From: IDS-8 sp036381215
Lineage (GTDB): Bacteria; Pseudomonadota; Gammaproteobacteria; Steroidobacterales; Woeseiaceae
Reading direction: 5' to 3'
Length of the DNA: 64,000 nt
Assembly (NCBI GenBank): GCA_036381215.1
Contig: DASVDF010000026.1
Span: 1 to 64,000, forward strand
Shown here: piece after piece, positions 40,572 to 49,938 of the stretch
How the letters are laid out: every line of letters begins with the position of its first letter
Numbering within the stretch: the first letter of the stretch is position 1
The notes under the pieces: model-generated
What the model was told of the DNA's origin: nothing
The model's database searches: none
The model's input: only the letters and a program-made list of their open reading frames with translations
Program-made: the position numbers and the translations under genes

Positions 40572-41722
40572 AGGTCCACCCAAACCGCGCCGGCGTTGCT
40601 CGAGCGCACCGCAGCCTCCACGAAGGCCACGCCCCGTTCCCCGTCGGCGCCGGTCGGAAAGGTTACCGCGGCATCGACCGGCTTGCCCGCTCGCGCCGCC
40701 ATGAGCGCCGCGGCGATCTCGCCGTAGATGTTCGCAAACCCTTCGATATAGCCCTCCGGATGGCCGCTCGGCAGGCGCGTCAAGCGCGCGGCGACATCGA
40801 GAGCGCCGAAGCCGCCGCGCGTGATGCGCCGCGGCTCCTCGCCCAGGGGCGCGTAGATGAGCTCGTTCGGCGTCTCCTGGCGCCATACGAGGCCGCCCCG
40901 GTCGCCGTAGACGCGCAACTCGAGCCCGTTCTCGTGCCCGGGCGCGACCTGGCTCGCCCACAGCATCCCCTTGGCGCCCCCCCTGAAACGCAGCAGCAGA
41001 TGCGAGTTGTCGTCCAGCCGCCGCTGCGGCACGAATGCCGTCAGGTCCGCGCACAATGCCTGGGTTTCGAGCCCGGTCACGAACTCGATCAGGTGATAGA
41101 TGTGCGTTCCGATGTCACCGATGCAGCCGCCCGCGCCCGATTGCCCCGGGTCGGTGCGCCAGGCGGCCTGCTTCTGGCCGGTCTTCTCGATGTCCTGCGC
41201 CAGCCATTGCTGCACGTATTCGCCGTGCACCACGCGCAGCTCGCCGAGATCACCGCGTGCGATCATCGCACGCGCCTGCCGGATCATCGGGTAGCCGGAA
41301 TAGTTGTACGTGACCGCGAGGACGAGTCCCTGCGACTCGGCAATGGCGCAGAGCGCGCGCGCCTCGTCCACGGAGACGGTCAGCGGTTTGTCGCAGATGA
41401 CGTGGAAGCCGGCCTCCAGAAACGCCTTGGCGATCGGGAAGTGCAGGTGGTTCGGCGTGACGATCGCAACCGCCTCGATCGGATCGGCGCGCTGCGTCTC
41501 GCCGGCGATCATGTCGACGTAGGTGGCGTAGGAACGATCGTCCGCGAGCCCGATCTCCGCTGCGGACGCACGTGCGCGCCCGGGATCCGACGACAGGGCA
41601 CCCGCGCAGAGCTCGTACCGGCCGTCCAGTCGCGCGGCCATGCGGTGCACGGCGCCGATGAACGCACCCTGCCCGCCGCCGACCATGCCGAGGCGAATCG
41701 GCCTCCCCGCGGCGGCGCTCAC
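40568..41722 (-). CDS. Gfo/Idh/MocA-family oxidoreductase
   Basis: A 384-residue NAD(P)-dependent dehydrogenase. Rossmann start IRLGMVGGGQGAFIGAVHR, then AVAIVTPNHLHFPIAKAFLEAGFHVICDKPLTVSVDEA, where the DKP (usually EKP) Lys is catalytic, and GGCIGDIGTHIYHLIEFVTG with the active-site Asp/His. Such enzymes oxidise or reduce a hydroxyl of a sugar or inositol, for example reducing a keto-sugar back. The start is the GTG 41722; no ATG is near. It belongs to the catabolic cluster with the permease downstream, and its stop is within a REP. Confidence 0.9.
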   Translation of the reverse strand: MSAAAGRPIRLGMVGGGQGAFIGAVHRMAARLDGRYELCAGALSSDPGRARASAAEIGLADDRSYATYVDMIAGETQRADPIEAVAIVTPNHLHFPIAKAFLEAGFHVICDKPLTVSVDEARALCAIAESQGLVLAVTYNYSGYPMIRQARAMIARGDLGELRVVHGEYVQQWLAQDIEKTGQKQAAWRTDPGQSGAGGCIGDIGTHIYHLIEFVTGLETQALCADLTAFVPQRRLDDNSHLLLRFRGGAKGMLWASQVAPGHENGLELRVYGDRGGLVWRQETPNELIYAPLGEEPRRITRGGFGALDVAARLTRLPSGHPEGYIEGFANIYGEIAAALMAARAGKPVDAAVTFPTGADGERGVAFVEAAVRSSNAGAVWVDL

Positions 41723-41982
41723 GAGCGCCCGCCCGTCGGCGCGGGCCGCGCGCGGCCGCCTTCTGCGTCGATCGTCTGCATTTCCGGATCCCTCACCGTT
41801 GCGGGCTCGTGCCCGCGTATATTGCCGCCTTGCCGGCGGAATTGCATGCCGCCGGTGCCGGCGCATCCCGCCCTGCCGAGGCGGTGTGATGCAGGCGCGG
41901 CGTACCCGCCGCGACCCTGGTCAGGCGCCGGCGCCGTCCGGGCGGCAACTGAGCCGAGACAGCGCGGCCGCGGCGCGGCAAA

Positions 41983-42612
41983 ATGGGCGGACCTCCACAG
42001 CGGTCCGCTTATTCCGTGACCACCTCGCTCAACCAGAACTGGAAATTCTTCCAGGCTTTCCTGAAATCGCCGCGCGTGGTTGCTTCCGTGATCCCGAGCT
42101 CCCCGGTCGCCGTCCGGCGGGCGGTGCGCGCCCTCGACCCGGAACACGCAGGCGTGGTCGTGGAGCTCGGCGCGGGCACCGGCTGCATGACGCGGGCGCT
42201 GCTGGACGCGCTTCCCGCCTCCTCGCGGCTCATCGTCATCGAGCGCACGCGCGCGTTCATCCCGACGCTGCAAGCGATCGATGACCCGCGGCTCGAAGTG
42301 GTGCACGGCTGCGCGAGCGGCATCGCCGCGGAGCTCCGCCGCATCGGGCATGCCTCTGCCGATGCCGTGATCTCAGGCATTCCGTTTTCCACCCTCCCGC
42401 AAGCGCTGGCCGGCCGGATCGCCGCGGAGATTCACGCCGTGCTCGCGCCCGGCGGCCGCTTCGTCGCCTACCAGTTCAACAAGCGCGTCGCCGAGTACGC
42501 GCGGCCGTTGATGGGCTCGCCCGAAGTGGAATTCGTCCTGCGCAACGTGCCGCCGATCCGGCTGTTCACGTGGCGCACGCCGGCCGCCCAGGCGCCGGCG
42601 GAGCCGGCGTGA
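41983..42612 (+). CDS. SAM-dependent methyltransferase, phospholipid N-methyltransferase-like
   Basis: A 209-residue methyltransferase. WKFFQAFLKSPRVVASVIPSSPV is the helical N-terminus typical of PmtA-like phospholipid or rRNA-adenine-type enzymes; motif I is VVELGAGTGCMTRALL, motif II LIVIERTRAF and motif IV ISGIPFSTLP. It may methylate phosphatidylethanolamine towards phosphatidylcholine, but the substrate is unproven. The ATG at 41983 is used here; a GTG at 42016 (VTTSLNQNWK) is equally possible. The 260 bases upstream, shared with the divergent oxidoreductase, show no palindrome I recognise. Confidence 0.78.
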   Translation: MGGPPQRSAYSVTTSLNQNWKFFQAFLKSPRVVASVIPSSPVAVRRAVRALDPEHAGVVVELGAGTGCMTRALLDALPASSRLIVIERTRAFIPTLQAIDDPRLEVVHGCASGIAAELRRIGHASADAVISGIPFSTLPQALAGRIAAEIHAVLAPGGRFVAYQFNKRVAEYARPLMGSPEVEFVLRNVPPIRLFTWRTPAAQAPAEPA

Positions 42613-42693
42613 CAGCGCTGCGCGACCGGGGATCTCAACCGCGCACCGCCCTGAACGGCTGAGCGCGCATGGCGCTGCTGTCGGGCGGAGGCG

Positions 42694-44361
42694 TTACGGA
42701 TAGACGACGCGGCCGCCGACCACGGTCTTCAGCACGCGGACGTTGCGGATCTCTTCCGGCGGAATGCGCGTGATGTCGCGGTCGAGCAGCACGAAGTCCG
42801 CGAGCCAGCCGGGCTTCAGTATCCCCTTGGCGCCTTCCTCGAACGACGCGTACGCGGCTTCGGTGGTGTAGGCGCGCAGCGCCTGCAGGGCGGTGACCTT
42901 CTGCTCCGGTACCCAGCCATCCGGGTGCGCGCCGTCCAGGGTGCGCCGCGTGACGGCCGCGTAAATGCCCTCGAGCGGCGCCGGCGGCGCGACGAACCAG
43001 TCGCTGCCGAAGGACACGTGCGCGCCGCTTTCGATCAGCGAACGGAACGCGTAGGTCGTCTTCGCGCGCTCCGGACCGATCACCCTGTCGGCCCAGCGGC
43101 CGTCGTCGATCGCATGGTACGGCTGCATGCTCGCGATCACGTCCTGCGCGGCGAAGCGCGGCAAATCGTCCGGGTGGATGTGCTGCGCGTGCTCGATGCG
43201 GAAGCGCCGGTCGCGCGCGCCGTTCTCCGCGGCGACCTCGCGGTAGATGTCGAGCAGATCACGGATCGCGCGGTCGCCGATCGCGTGCACCATGACCTGG
43301 AGCCCGGCCGCGTCGGCGGCATCGATCCACGCGCGCATGTCGTCGAGGTCGTTGACGAGGAAGCCGCGGTCGTCCGGGGCGTCGGTGAACGGTTCGAGGA
43401 ACGCCGCTGTGTGCGAGCCGAGCGAGCCGTCCATGAAGCCCTTGAGGCCGCCGATGCGCAGCCAGGCGTCGCCGCGGCCGTGCGCCTGCACCTCGTCGCG
43501 CAGCCGCTGCCAGTCGGGCAGCGGTACGACGGAGTAGATGCGGGTGATCAGCTCGCCCTTGGCGTGCGCGCGGCGATACGTCGCGAGGCTCTGCCAGTTC
43601 GCCATGTCGTGCACGGACGTGACGCCTTTCGAAGCAACGTACCGCATGGCCGCCGCGAGCGCGCGATCGAGCTGCGCCTCGGTGGGCGGCGGAATCACCG
43701 CCTCGACGAGGCTCATCGCGTTGTCCTTCAGGATGCCGGTCGGGCGGCCGTCGGCGTCGCGCACGATCTTGCCGCCTTCGACCTCCGGGGTATCCGCATC
43801 GACGCCGGCGAGCTCGAGCGCGGCGGAATTCGCGAGCGCCATGTGGCCGTCCAGCCGGTTGATCCACACCGGGTTGTCGGGCGTGACCGCATCGATCCAG
43901 TCGCGCGTCGGCAGCTCGCCGCCCCACTGCTCGTGATCCCAGTTGCCGTTCAGGATCCATTCGCCCGGCGCGAGCGTCTTCGCGAATGCCGCGATACGCG
44001 CGGTGAGCTCCTCCGGCGTTTTCGCATCCCGCAACTGCACGGACGCGAGGCCCGCGCCGCCGTCGAGGAAATGGACGTGCGTGTCGATCATGCCGGGGAC
44101 GAGCATGCCGCCGGCCGCGTCGATCACCTGCGTATGATCACCGACATACTCCTCGATCTGCTCGTCACTGCCGACGGCGACGATCTCCTCACCCCGGCTC
44201 GCAACGGCCTCCGCCCACGGGCGCTCGACAACGCCGGTCCACACCCGTGCGTGCAGGACGACCAGTGTCGCGGAGTCCTGCGGCTCCGCCTGCTGGCACG
44301 CAGCGAGGGTCATCGTCAGCATGGCGAAGCCGACGAACAGTGCAGTTTTCATCAGCGACAT
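42694..44361 (-). CDS. YtcJ-type amidohydrolase lipoprotein
   Basis: A 555-residue exported metal hydrolase (lipobox TLAAC after an N-terminal helix). The metal-binding His pair is in GMIDTHVHFLDGG (about 84-96); downstream are GLKGFMDGSLGSHTAAF, MVHAIGDRAI, RIEHAQHI and VSFGSDWFVAPP with the catalytic Asp. The amidohydrolase-3 fold of this size (YtcJ-like) hydrolyses N-acyl or amide bonds in unknown small molecules. The frame is open to 44412; the ATG 44359-44361 or the one three codons downstream (44352) fits the signal better. Confidence 0.88.
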   Translation of the reverse strand: MSLMKTALFVGFAMLTMTLAACQQAEPQDSATLVVLHARVWTGVVERPWAEAVASRGEEIVAVGSDEQIEEYVGDHTQVIDAAGGMLVPGMIDTHVHFLDGGAGLASVQLRDAKTPEELTARIAAFAKTLAPGEWILNGNWDHEQWGGELPTRDWIDAVTPDNPVWINRLDGHMALANSAALELAGVDADTPEVEGGKIVRDADGRPTGILKDNAMSLVEAVIPPPTEAQLDRALAAAMRYVASKGVTSVHDMANWQSLATYRRAHAKGELITRIYSVVPLPDWQRLRDEVQAHGRGDAWLRIGGLKGFMDGSLGSHTAAFLEPFTDAPDDRGFLVNDLDDMRAWIDAADAAGLQVMVHAIGDRAIRDLLDIYREVAAENGARDRRFRIEHAQHIHPDDLPRFAAQDVIASMQPYHAIDDGRWADRVIGPERAKTTYAFRSLIESGAHVSFGSDWFVAPPAPLEGIYAAVTRRTLDGAHPDGWVPEQKVTALQALRAYTTEAAYASFEEGAKGILKPGWLADFVLLDRDITRIPPEEIRNVRVLKTVVGGRVVYP

Positions 44362-44440
44362 CCCGGCGCCCGGTCCGGTCGGCAGGTTAATCGCTGCCGC
44401 CGCGTGTGTCACTCGTGCGGGGTCCCGGCTGCTTCGCGGA

Positions 44441-45124
44441 TCAGAGCTCGAGCTTGTAACCCACGCCGTAGATCGAGCGAATCGGCTCCTCGCCGGGAGC
44501 AGCCTGGGCGAGCTTGCGGCGCAGGTTCTTGATGTGGCTGTCGACGGTGCGGTCCGTCACCACGCGCCCGTCCGTGTATAAACGGTCGACGAGCTGCGAG
44601 CGCGACCAGACGCGTCCGGGCGCCTCGGACAACGCTTTGAGCAGGCGAAACTCGACCGCGGTGAGGTCGAGCTCCCGGCCGTTCCAGGTCGCGCGGTGAC
44701 GCACCTCGTCGATCGTGAGGCCGGCAACGGGGGGCTCCGTGCGTTCCCGGTCCACGCGCCGCAGGATCGCGCGCACGCGCGCGACCACCTCGCGCGGGCT
44801 GAACGGCTTGCAGATGTAATCGTCCGCGCCGAGCTCGAGGCCGATCAGGCGGTCCACTTCCTCGACGCGCGCCGTCACCATGACGATCGGCACGTCGGTG
44901 AAGCCGCGCAGCTCGCGGCAGACGTCGAGGCCGTCCCTGCCGGGCAGCATGAGGTCGAGCAGCACGAGATCCGGCGCGCGGCGGCGCACGGCCGGCACTA
45001 CCTCGCGGCCGTCGGCGATCCATTCCGCCTCGAAGCCGGCCGCCGCGAGGTAGTCGCCGAGCACGCTGGCGAGCCGGCGCTCGTCCTCCACGATCAGCAC
45101 GAACGGGCGCGCGTCGTCGCTCAC
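44441..45124 (-). CDS. OmpR/BaeR-type response regulator
   Basis: A 227-residue regulator. Receiver: Glu13-Asp14, phospho-acceptor Asp57 (LVLLDLMLPGRDG), VTARVEE and Lys106 (YICKPFSPRE). The winged-helix DNA-binding domain (about 135-227) reads LDLTAVEFRLLKALSEAPGRVWSRSQLVDRLY and RTVDSHIKNLRRKL. The sequence CKPFSPREVVARVRAILRR is close to BaeR. It is next to its sensor kinase gene and divergent from a MacAB-type efflux operon, which it probably controls. Confidence 0.92.
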   Translation of the reverse strand: MSDDARPFVLIVEDERRLASVLGDYLAAAGFEAEWIADGREVVPAVRRRAPDLVLLDLMLPGRDGLDVCRELRGFTDVPIVMVTARVEEVDRLIGLELGADDYICKPFSPREVVARVRAILRRVDRERTEPPVAGLTIDEVRHRATWNGRELDLTAVEFRLLKALSEAPGRVWSRSQLVDRLYTDGRVVTDRTVDSHIKNLRRKLAQAAPGEEPIRSIYGVGYKLEL

Positions 45125-45128
45125 CCTG

Positions 45129-46520
45129 TCATCCTCCCGCCCGCGGCAGCCGGATCACGATCGCGAGCCCGCCGAGCGGCGACGGCCGCGCTTCGATCGT
45201 GCCGCCGTGCGCATCGACGATGTTGCGGGAAATCGCGAGACCGAGGCCCGCGCCGCCATCCTCTGCCCCCGAGCCGCGGTAGAAGCGCTCGAACAGGCGC
45301 GGCAGCTCGGCTTGCGGCACGCCGGGCCCCGAATCCTCGAGCGCGATCTGCACGGCGTCGTCGTCCGTCGTGCAGGTCACCTGCAGCCGCCCGCCGGCCT
45401 CGACGTGGCGCACCGCGTTCCCGAGCAGGTTGGCGAACAGCTGGCGCAGCCGGTTCGCGTCGGCGTGCACCGGGGCCGGCTGGTCCCGCGCATCGAGGTC
45501 GACCAGGATCCGGCGCTCGGCCAGGCGCTCCTCGAAGCTCCGCAGCGTCTCGCGCAGCAGCGGCATGAGATCGAGATCGGCCTTGCGGTAGGTGAGGGCG
45601 CCGACATCGGACAGCGTGAGCTCGTGCAGGTCGTCGACCAGCTTGGCCAGCATCTCCACGCTCTGATTCAGGTCGCGGATGCCTTGAGCGTCCAGCGGCC
45701 GCACACCATCCTCGATCGCTTCCAGCTCGGCGCGCAGCACCGCGATCGGCGTGCGCAGCTCGTGCGACACGTCGGCCATGAACGCGCGCCGCATCTGCTC
45801 GTTCTTCTGCAGCGTCAGCGCGAGCCGGTTGAAATCGTCGGCGAGCCCGCCGATCTCGTCGCCGGACGTCGCGCGCACGCGGTGGGCGTAGTCACCGCCG
45901 GCGATGCGATGCGTCGCAAGCGCAATCGAATGGATCGGCGCGAGCAGCGTGCGTGCGAGCAGCAGCGCAACGCCTGCCGCGAGCAGGGCGGTGAGGCCGG
46001 CGATGGCCCAGGTCGCCATCGACTGCCGCTGCTGGAACTGCACGTGCGCCGCGCCGGCCACGCGCTGGAAGGGGATCAGCGCCAGCCAGCCCACGGTTTC
46101 GCCGTTGACGATCACCGCGCGCTTGATCCTGCTCTCCGCTGCCTCGCGGTTCCCCGCGACGTGCTGCCAATTCGCGTCGAGCAACCCGATGCGGAGCGAG
46201 ACGCCGGTGAGATCGGAGTCGCTGAACACCCGCTCGCGGCGCTCGCCGGAGCGGGGCGCGTCGCCCGCGTTGCGGCGGGCGAACAAAAGCCGGATCCAGG
46301 CGCGCCGGTCTTCCTCGAGAAACTCCCAGCCGCCGTGCTCGGCATACGCGGATGCCGCGGCCGGCACCAGCTCCTCCAGCCGCTCGACGCCGAGCGTGTT
46401 CAAGTAACCGAGAAAGCCGCGGTTGAAGCTGTAGAGCGTCGCGGCGCCCATGGCCACGGCGCACAGTACGCCGACGAGGAGCAGCGCGAGGAACAGCTTG
46501 GCGGTGATCTTGAGCTTCAC
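45129..46520 (-). CDS. BaeS-type sensor histidine kinase
   Basis: A 463-residue membrane kinase. Two helices (residues 5-28 and about 168-190) flank a periplasmic domain of 140 residues; then a HAMP domain (SIALATHRIAGGDYAHRV), the phospho-acceptor H-box FMADVSHELRTP (His about 251) and an ATPase domain with N-box NLLGNAVRHVEAGG and G-boxes EDSGPGV and GAGLGLAIS. It senses envelope stress or drugs and phosphorylates the BaeR-like partner, four bases downstream. Start at the GTG 46518-46520; the frame is open further upstream but unrelated. Confidence 0.9.
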   Translation of the reverse strand: MKLKITAKLFLALLLVGVLCAVAMGAATLYSFNRGFLGYLNTLGVERLEELVPAAASAYAEHGGWEFLEEDRRAWIRLLFARRNAGDAPRSGERRERVFSDSDLTGVSLRIGLLDANWQHVAGNREAAESRIKRAVIVNGETVGWLALIPFQRVAGAAHVQFQQRQSMATWAIAGLTALLAAGVALLLARTLLAPIHSIALATHRIAGGDYAHRVRATSGDEIGGLADDFNRLALTLQKNEQMRRAFMADVSHELRTPIAVLRAELEAIEDGVRPLDAQGIRDLNQSVEMLAKLVDDLHELTLSDVGALTYRKADLDLMPLLRETLRSFEERLAERRILVDLDARDQPAPVHADANRLRQLFANLLGNAVRHVEAGGRLQVTCTTDDDAVQIALEDSGPGVPQAELPRLFERFYRGSGAEDGGAGLGLAISRNIVDAHGGTIEARPSPLGGLAIVIRLPRAGG

Positions 46521-46559
46521 GGCGGCCTTCGGTCGATGTGTCGTGCGCAAACCCGCGCG

Positions 46560-46579
46560 GCTTTGCCTGCAAGCAAAGC
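46560..46579. promoter_or_regulatory. Inverted repeat in the divergent two-component/efflux promoter
   Basis: GCTTTGC (46560-46566) and GCAAAGC (46573-46579) are perfect 7-bp arms with a 6-base spacer. It lies 40 bases before the kinase start and 165 bases before macA, where a regulator of both directions could bind. BaeR-type regulators usually bind direct repeats, so the binder is uncertain. Confidence 0.4.
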
Positions 46580-46744
46580 GCGCCGACGCCGCTATTAAGG
46601 AGCGCGGCCCGGCTCGCGGCAAGCACAGCAGGGAAAATTCACCGTTTCTCCAAAATTGCTGCACATTCCGGCCGCATGGTAACGCTTGCCGGGGATCAGG
46701 CATCCACGGAACAGGGTCATGCGCGACATAAAGGGATCGGGAAG

Positions 46745-47899
46745 ATGAGCGGGAAGCCGCGCCGCCGGCTGTGGGTTGTTGTGGTTGCCGCGGGCGCGCT
46801 CTCCGCCGGATTCCTCGCCTGGAGGAGCTTCGCGGCGGCGCCCGAGCAGGCCTTCAATACCGTCCTGGTGGAACGCGGCGACGTCGTGCGCACGGTGACG
46901 GCCGTGGGTTCCCTGCAGCCCAAGGAGTACGTCGACGTCGGCACGCAGGTCTCCGGCCAGCTCGTCGCCGTGCACGTCGAGATCGGCGACCGCGTGCACG
47001 CCGGCGATCTCATCGCGGAAGTCGACCCGACCCGTTACGAGTCCATCGTGCGCAACGACCGCGCCAACCTCGAGAGTTTGCGGGCACAGCTCGCGCAGCG
47101 CGAAGCCGAGCTCACCCTGGCCGGGCAGCAGCTCGCGCGCAACCAGCGCATGCTGCAGGAGCGAGCCGTAAGCCAGGATACGGTCGATGAGCTCGCGGCG
47201 AGCGTGCGCGTGGCCGAGGCATCGGTCACCGCGCTCAAGGCGCAGATCGCGGCCGCGGAAGCGACGCTAGAGGGCGACATCGCGAACCTCGGGTACACCA
47301 GGATCTACGCCCCCATGGACGGGACCGTCGTGTCGCAGACCACTCTCGAGGGCCAGACCGTCGTGTCCTCGCAGCAGGCGCCGGTCATCGTGCAGATCGC
47401 GAATCTCGAGCTCATGACCGTGTGGGCGAAGGTCGCCGAGGCGGACATCCACAAGATCGCGCCCGGCATGCAGGCCTGGTTCAGCACGCTCGGCATGTCG
47501 GAGCGGCAGTGGCGCGGCACGGTGCGCCAGGTGCTGCCCACTCCCGAGGTCCTGAATGACGTCGTGCTCTACAAGGTGCTCATCGACGTCGACAACACCG
47601 AGCGACTGCTGCTGCCGCAGATGACCGTGCAGGTCTTCTTCCTGCTCGGTGAAGCGCGCGACGTGCCGACCGTGGCGCTGAACGCGCTGACGCCGGACCC
47701 GGAGCAGGGCCCGGACAGCTATTTCGCGCGGGTGCTGACGCCGCAAGGACCGGAGCGGCGCCAGGTGAAGATCGGCCTGGCCAGCCGCACGAACGCGGAA
47801 GTGCTCATGGGTCTCGCCGTCGGCGATCGCGTCATCGTGGGCGGCCCGGCAGCGCCGGGCGACGCCGGCCCCGGCCGCCGCATGATGGTCCGTTTCTGA
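46745..47899 (+). CDS. macA: MacA-type periplasmic adaptor of an ABC efflux pump
   Basis: A 384-residue membrane-fusion protein. One N-terminal helix (residues 8-26) anchors it; the lipoyl domain (VGSLQPKEYVDVGTQVSGQLVAVHVEIGDRVHAGDLIAEVD), a long alpha-hairpin coiled coil (about 95-180, NLESLRAQLAQREAELTLAGQQLARNQRML) and the beta-barrel GTVVSQTTLEGQTVVSSQQAPVIVQIANLE follow the MacA order. It couples the MacB ATPase to the outer-membrane channel. The ATG at 46745 follows GGGAAG. The next gene, macB, starts two bases after its stop. Confidence 0.92.
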   Translation: MSGKPRRRLWVVVVAAGALSAGFLAWRSFAAAPEQAFNTVLVERGDVVRTVTAVGSLQPKEYVDVGTQVSGQLVAVHVEIGDRVHAGDLIAEVDPTRYESIVRNDRANLESLRAQLAQREAELTLAGQQLARNQRMLQERAVSQDTVDELAASVRVAEASVTALKAQIAAAEATLEGDIANLGYTRIYAPMDGTVVSQTTLEGQTVVSSQQAPVIVQIANLELMTVWAKVAEADIHKIAPGMQAWFSTLGMSERQWRGTVRQVLPTPEVLNDVVLYKVLIDVDNTERLLLPQMTVQVFFLLGEARDVPTVALNALTPDPEQGPDSYFARVLTPQGPERRQVKIGLASRTNAEVLMGLAVGDRVIVGGPAAPGDAGPGRRMMVRF

Positions 47900-47900
47900 C

Positions 47901-49922
47901 ATGGCCCCCGCAGGAGCGCGCACCGCGCGCGACCCGACAGGCGACGACGAGCTGCCGGACGCGGAGCGACCCGCCGGCGCGCGGCATGCCGCACCGGCCG
48001 CCATCTCCCTCCACAACGTCAGCCGTGTCTACGGCAGCGGCACCTCGGAGGTGCGCGCGCTCGATCACGTGAGTCTCGATATCGCCGCGGGCGAGTTCGT
48101 CGCCATCATGGGCCCGTCCGGCTCCGGCAAGTCGACGCTCATGAACATCCTGGGCTGCCTCGATCGCCCGAGCCACGGTCACTATCTCGTGCACGGCATC
48201 GACGTCGCCACGCTCACCCCCGACGAGCTCGCCGCACTGCGCCGCGACACGTTCGGTTTCGTCTTCCAGCGCTACAACCTGCTGGGTTCGCTGTCCGCGG
48301 CGGAGAACGTGGAGCTGCCGGCGATCTATGCCGGCCGCAGCAAGCGGCAGCGCGCGGCGCGCGCCTCCGAGCTCCTGACCGCGCTCGGCCTCGGCGGGCG
48401 CAAGGGCCACCGGCCCACCCAGCTCTCGGGCGGCGAGCAGCAGCGGGTATCGATCGCGCGCGCGCTCATGAACGGCGCCGCCGTGATCCTCGCGGACGAG
48501 CCGACCGGGGCGCTCGACAGCGTGAGCGGGGAGGAGGTGCTGAAGCTGCTCATGCGCCTGCACGAGGAAGGGCGCACCATCATCCTGATCACGCACGATC
48601 CCAGGGTCGCCGGGCATGCGGATCGCGTGATCCGGGTGAAGGACGGCGCGATCGTCGACGACAGCGGACCGGTGCGGAAGCGCGAAGCGGGTTACCCGCA
48701 GGCCGGCGATGCGCGCCATCCGCACTGGCTGCCCGACCTCGGCGAGGCCGTGAAGATGGCGCTGCACTCGCTGCGCGCGAACCTCTTTCGCAGCGCGCTG
48801 ACCCTGCTCGGCGTGGTGATCGGCGTCGCGGCCGTGGTCACGATGCTCGGCATCGGCAACGGCAGCAAGCAGGAGATCCTCGAGCGCATCCAGGCGATGG
48901 GCAGCAACCTGCTGCTCGTGCGGCCCGACGCGCCGGGGCGGGGGCGGTCGTCGGCCGACATCGTGACGCTCGTGCCGGAGGATGCCGCCGCGCTCGCCGA
49001 CCTGCCGAACGTCGAGTTCGTATCGCCCGAGCGGCGTGGCTCAGCGACGCTGCGCTACGGCGCCGTCGATTACCGCGGCAACGTGTACGGCGTCTGGCCC
49101 GCTTACCGCTACGCCCAGGACTGGCAGCTCGCGGCGGGCAGCTTCATCAACCAGGAGGACGTCGACGGCTACGCCGCCGTGACGGTGCTCGGCAAGACCG
49201 TGGTCGACAACCTGTTCCCCGCGGGCGAAAGCCCGATCGGCCGCTACGTGCTGATCGGCAACGTGCCGTTCGAGGTGATCGGCGTGCTGGAGCCGAAGGG
49301 TGCGACGCCCTGGGGCTCCGACATGGACGACGTGGCGCTCGTGCCGCTGTCGACCGGTTTCATCCGGCTGTTCGGCCAGCAGTACTTGAGCTCGCTCAAC
49401 GTCAGGATCAGGTCGGCCGAGCAGGCCGACCGGACGCAGGCCGCGATCGAGCGCCTGCTCCTGCAGCGCCACGGAACGGAGGATTTCCGGGTGCGCAGCA
49501 CGACATCTCTCGTGGAGGCGGTGGAAACCACGCAGAACACGCTCACCGTGCTGCTCGGCGCCGTTGCCGCCATTTCGCTGATCGTCGGCGGCATCGGCGT
49601 CATGAACATCATGCTGGTGAACGTCACCGAGCGGACGCGCGAGATCGGGTTGCGCATGGCCACCGGCGCGCGTTACGGCAATATCCTGCTGCAGTTCAAC
49701 ACGGAGGCGCTGGTCGTGTGCGGTATCGGCGGGCTGATCGGCGTCGCCGTCGGTTTCGCGACCGGCTTCATCGTGGATGCGCTCGGCACGCGGGTCGAGT
49801 TCACGCTCGCACCGCCGATCCTCGCGTTCAGCTCCGCATTCGCGACCGGGCTCCTGTTCGGCTACCTGCCGGCGCGCAAGGCGGCGCAGATGGACCCGGT
49901 CGCCGCACTGGCTTCGGAATGA
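47901..49922 (+). CDS. macB: MacB-type ABC exporter (ATPase plus permease)
   Basis: A 673-residue fusion. The ATPase (residues 35-260) has Walker A GPSGSGKST (about 72), signature LSGGEQQRVS (about 175), Walker B VILADEPTGALD (about 197) and the H-loop THDP. Then four helices: one at about 292-315, a periplasmic domain with MacB-core features, and three at 550-660 (GAVAAISLIVGGIGVMNIMLVNVTERTREIGLRMATGARY). It exports peptides, macrolides or lipoproteins via MacA and the outer-membrane protein. The first 11 residues (MAPAGARTARD) are encoded by a REP element; the true start may be further in. Confidence 0.92.
   Translation: MAPAGARTARDPTGDDELPDAERPAGARHAAPAAISLHNVSRVYGSGTSEVRALDHVSLDIAAGEFVAIMGPSGSGKSTLMNILGCLDRPSHGHYLVHGIDVATLTPDELAALRRDTFGFVFQRYNLLGSLSAAENVELPAIYAGRSKRQRAARASELLTALGLGGRKGHRPTQLSGGEQQRVSIARALMNGAAVILADEPTGALDSVSGEEVLKLLMRLHEEGRTIILITHDPRVAGHADRVIRVKDGAIVDDSGPVRKREAGYPQAGDARHPHWLPDLGEAVKMALHSLRANLFRSALTLLGVVIGVAAVVTMLGIGNGSKQEILERIQAMGSNLLLVRPDAPGRGRSSADIVTLVPEDAAALADLPNVEFVSPERRGSATLRYGAVDYRGNVYGVWPAYRYAQDWQLAAGSFINQEDVDGYAAVTVLGKTVVDNLFPAGESPIGRYVLIGNVPFEVIGVLEPKGATPWGSDMDDVALVPLSTGFIRLFGQQYLSSLNVRIRSAEQADRTQAAIERLLLQRHGTEDFRVRSTTSLVEAVETTQNTLTVLLGAVAAISLIVGGIGVMNIMLVNVTERTREIGLRMATGARYGNILLQFNTEALVVCGIGGLIGVAVGFATGFIVDALGTRVEFTLAPPILAFSSAFATGLLFGYLPARKAAQMDPVAALASE
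47910..47935 (+). repeat. REP palindrome inside the 5' end of macB
   Basis: GCAGGAGCGCGCACCGCGCG begins at 47910, a GC variant of the GTAG end found elsewhere. It encodes residues 4-11 of MacB as annotated. REP elements are normally intergenic, so either the start is wrong or the element has been domesticated as a leader. Confidence 0.7.
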
Positions 49923-49938
49923 TGATGGACTGGTTGTA

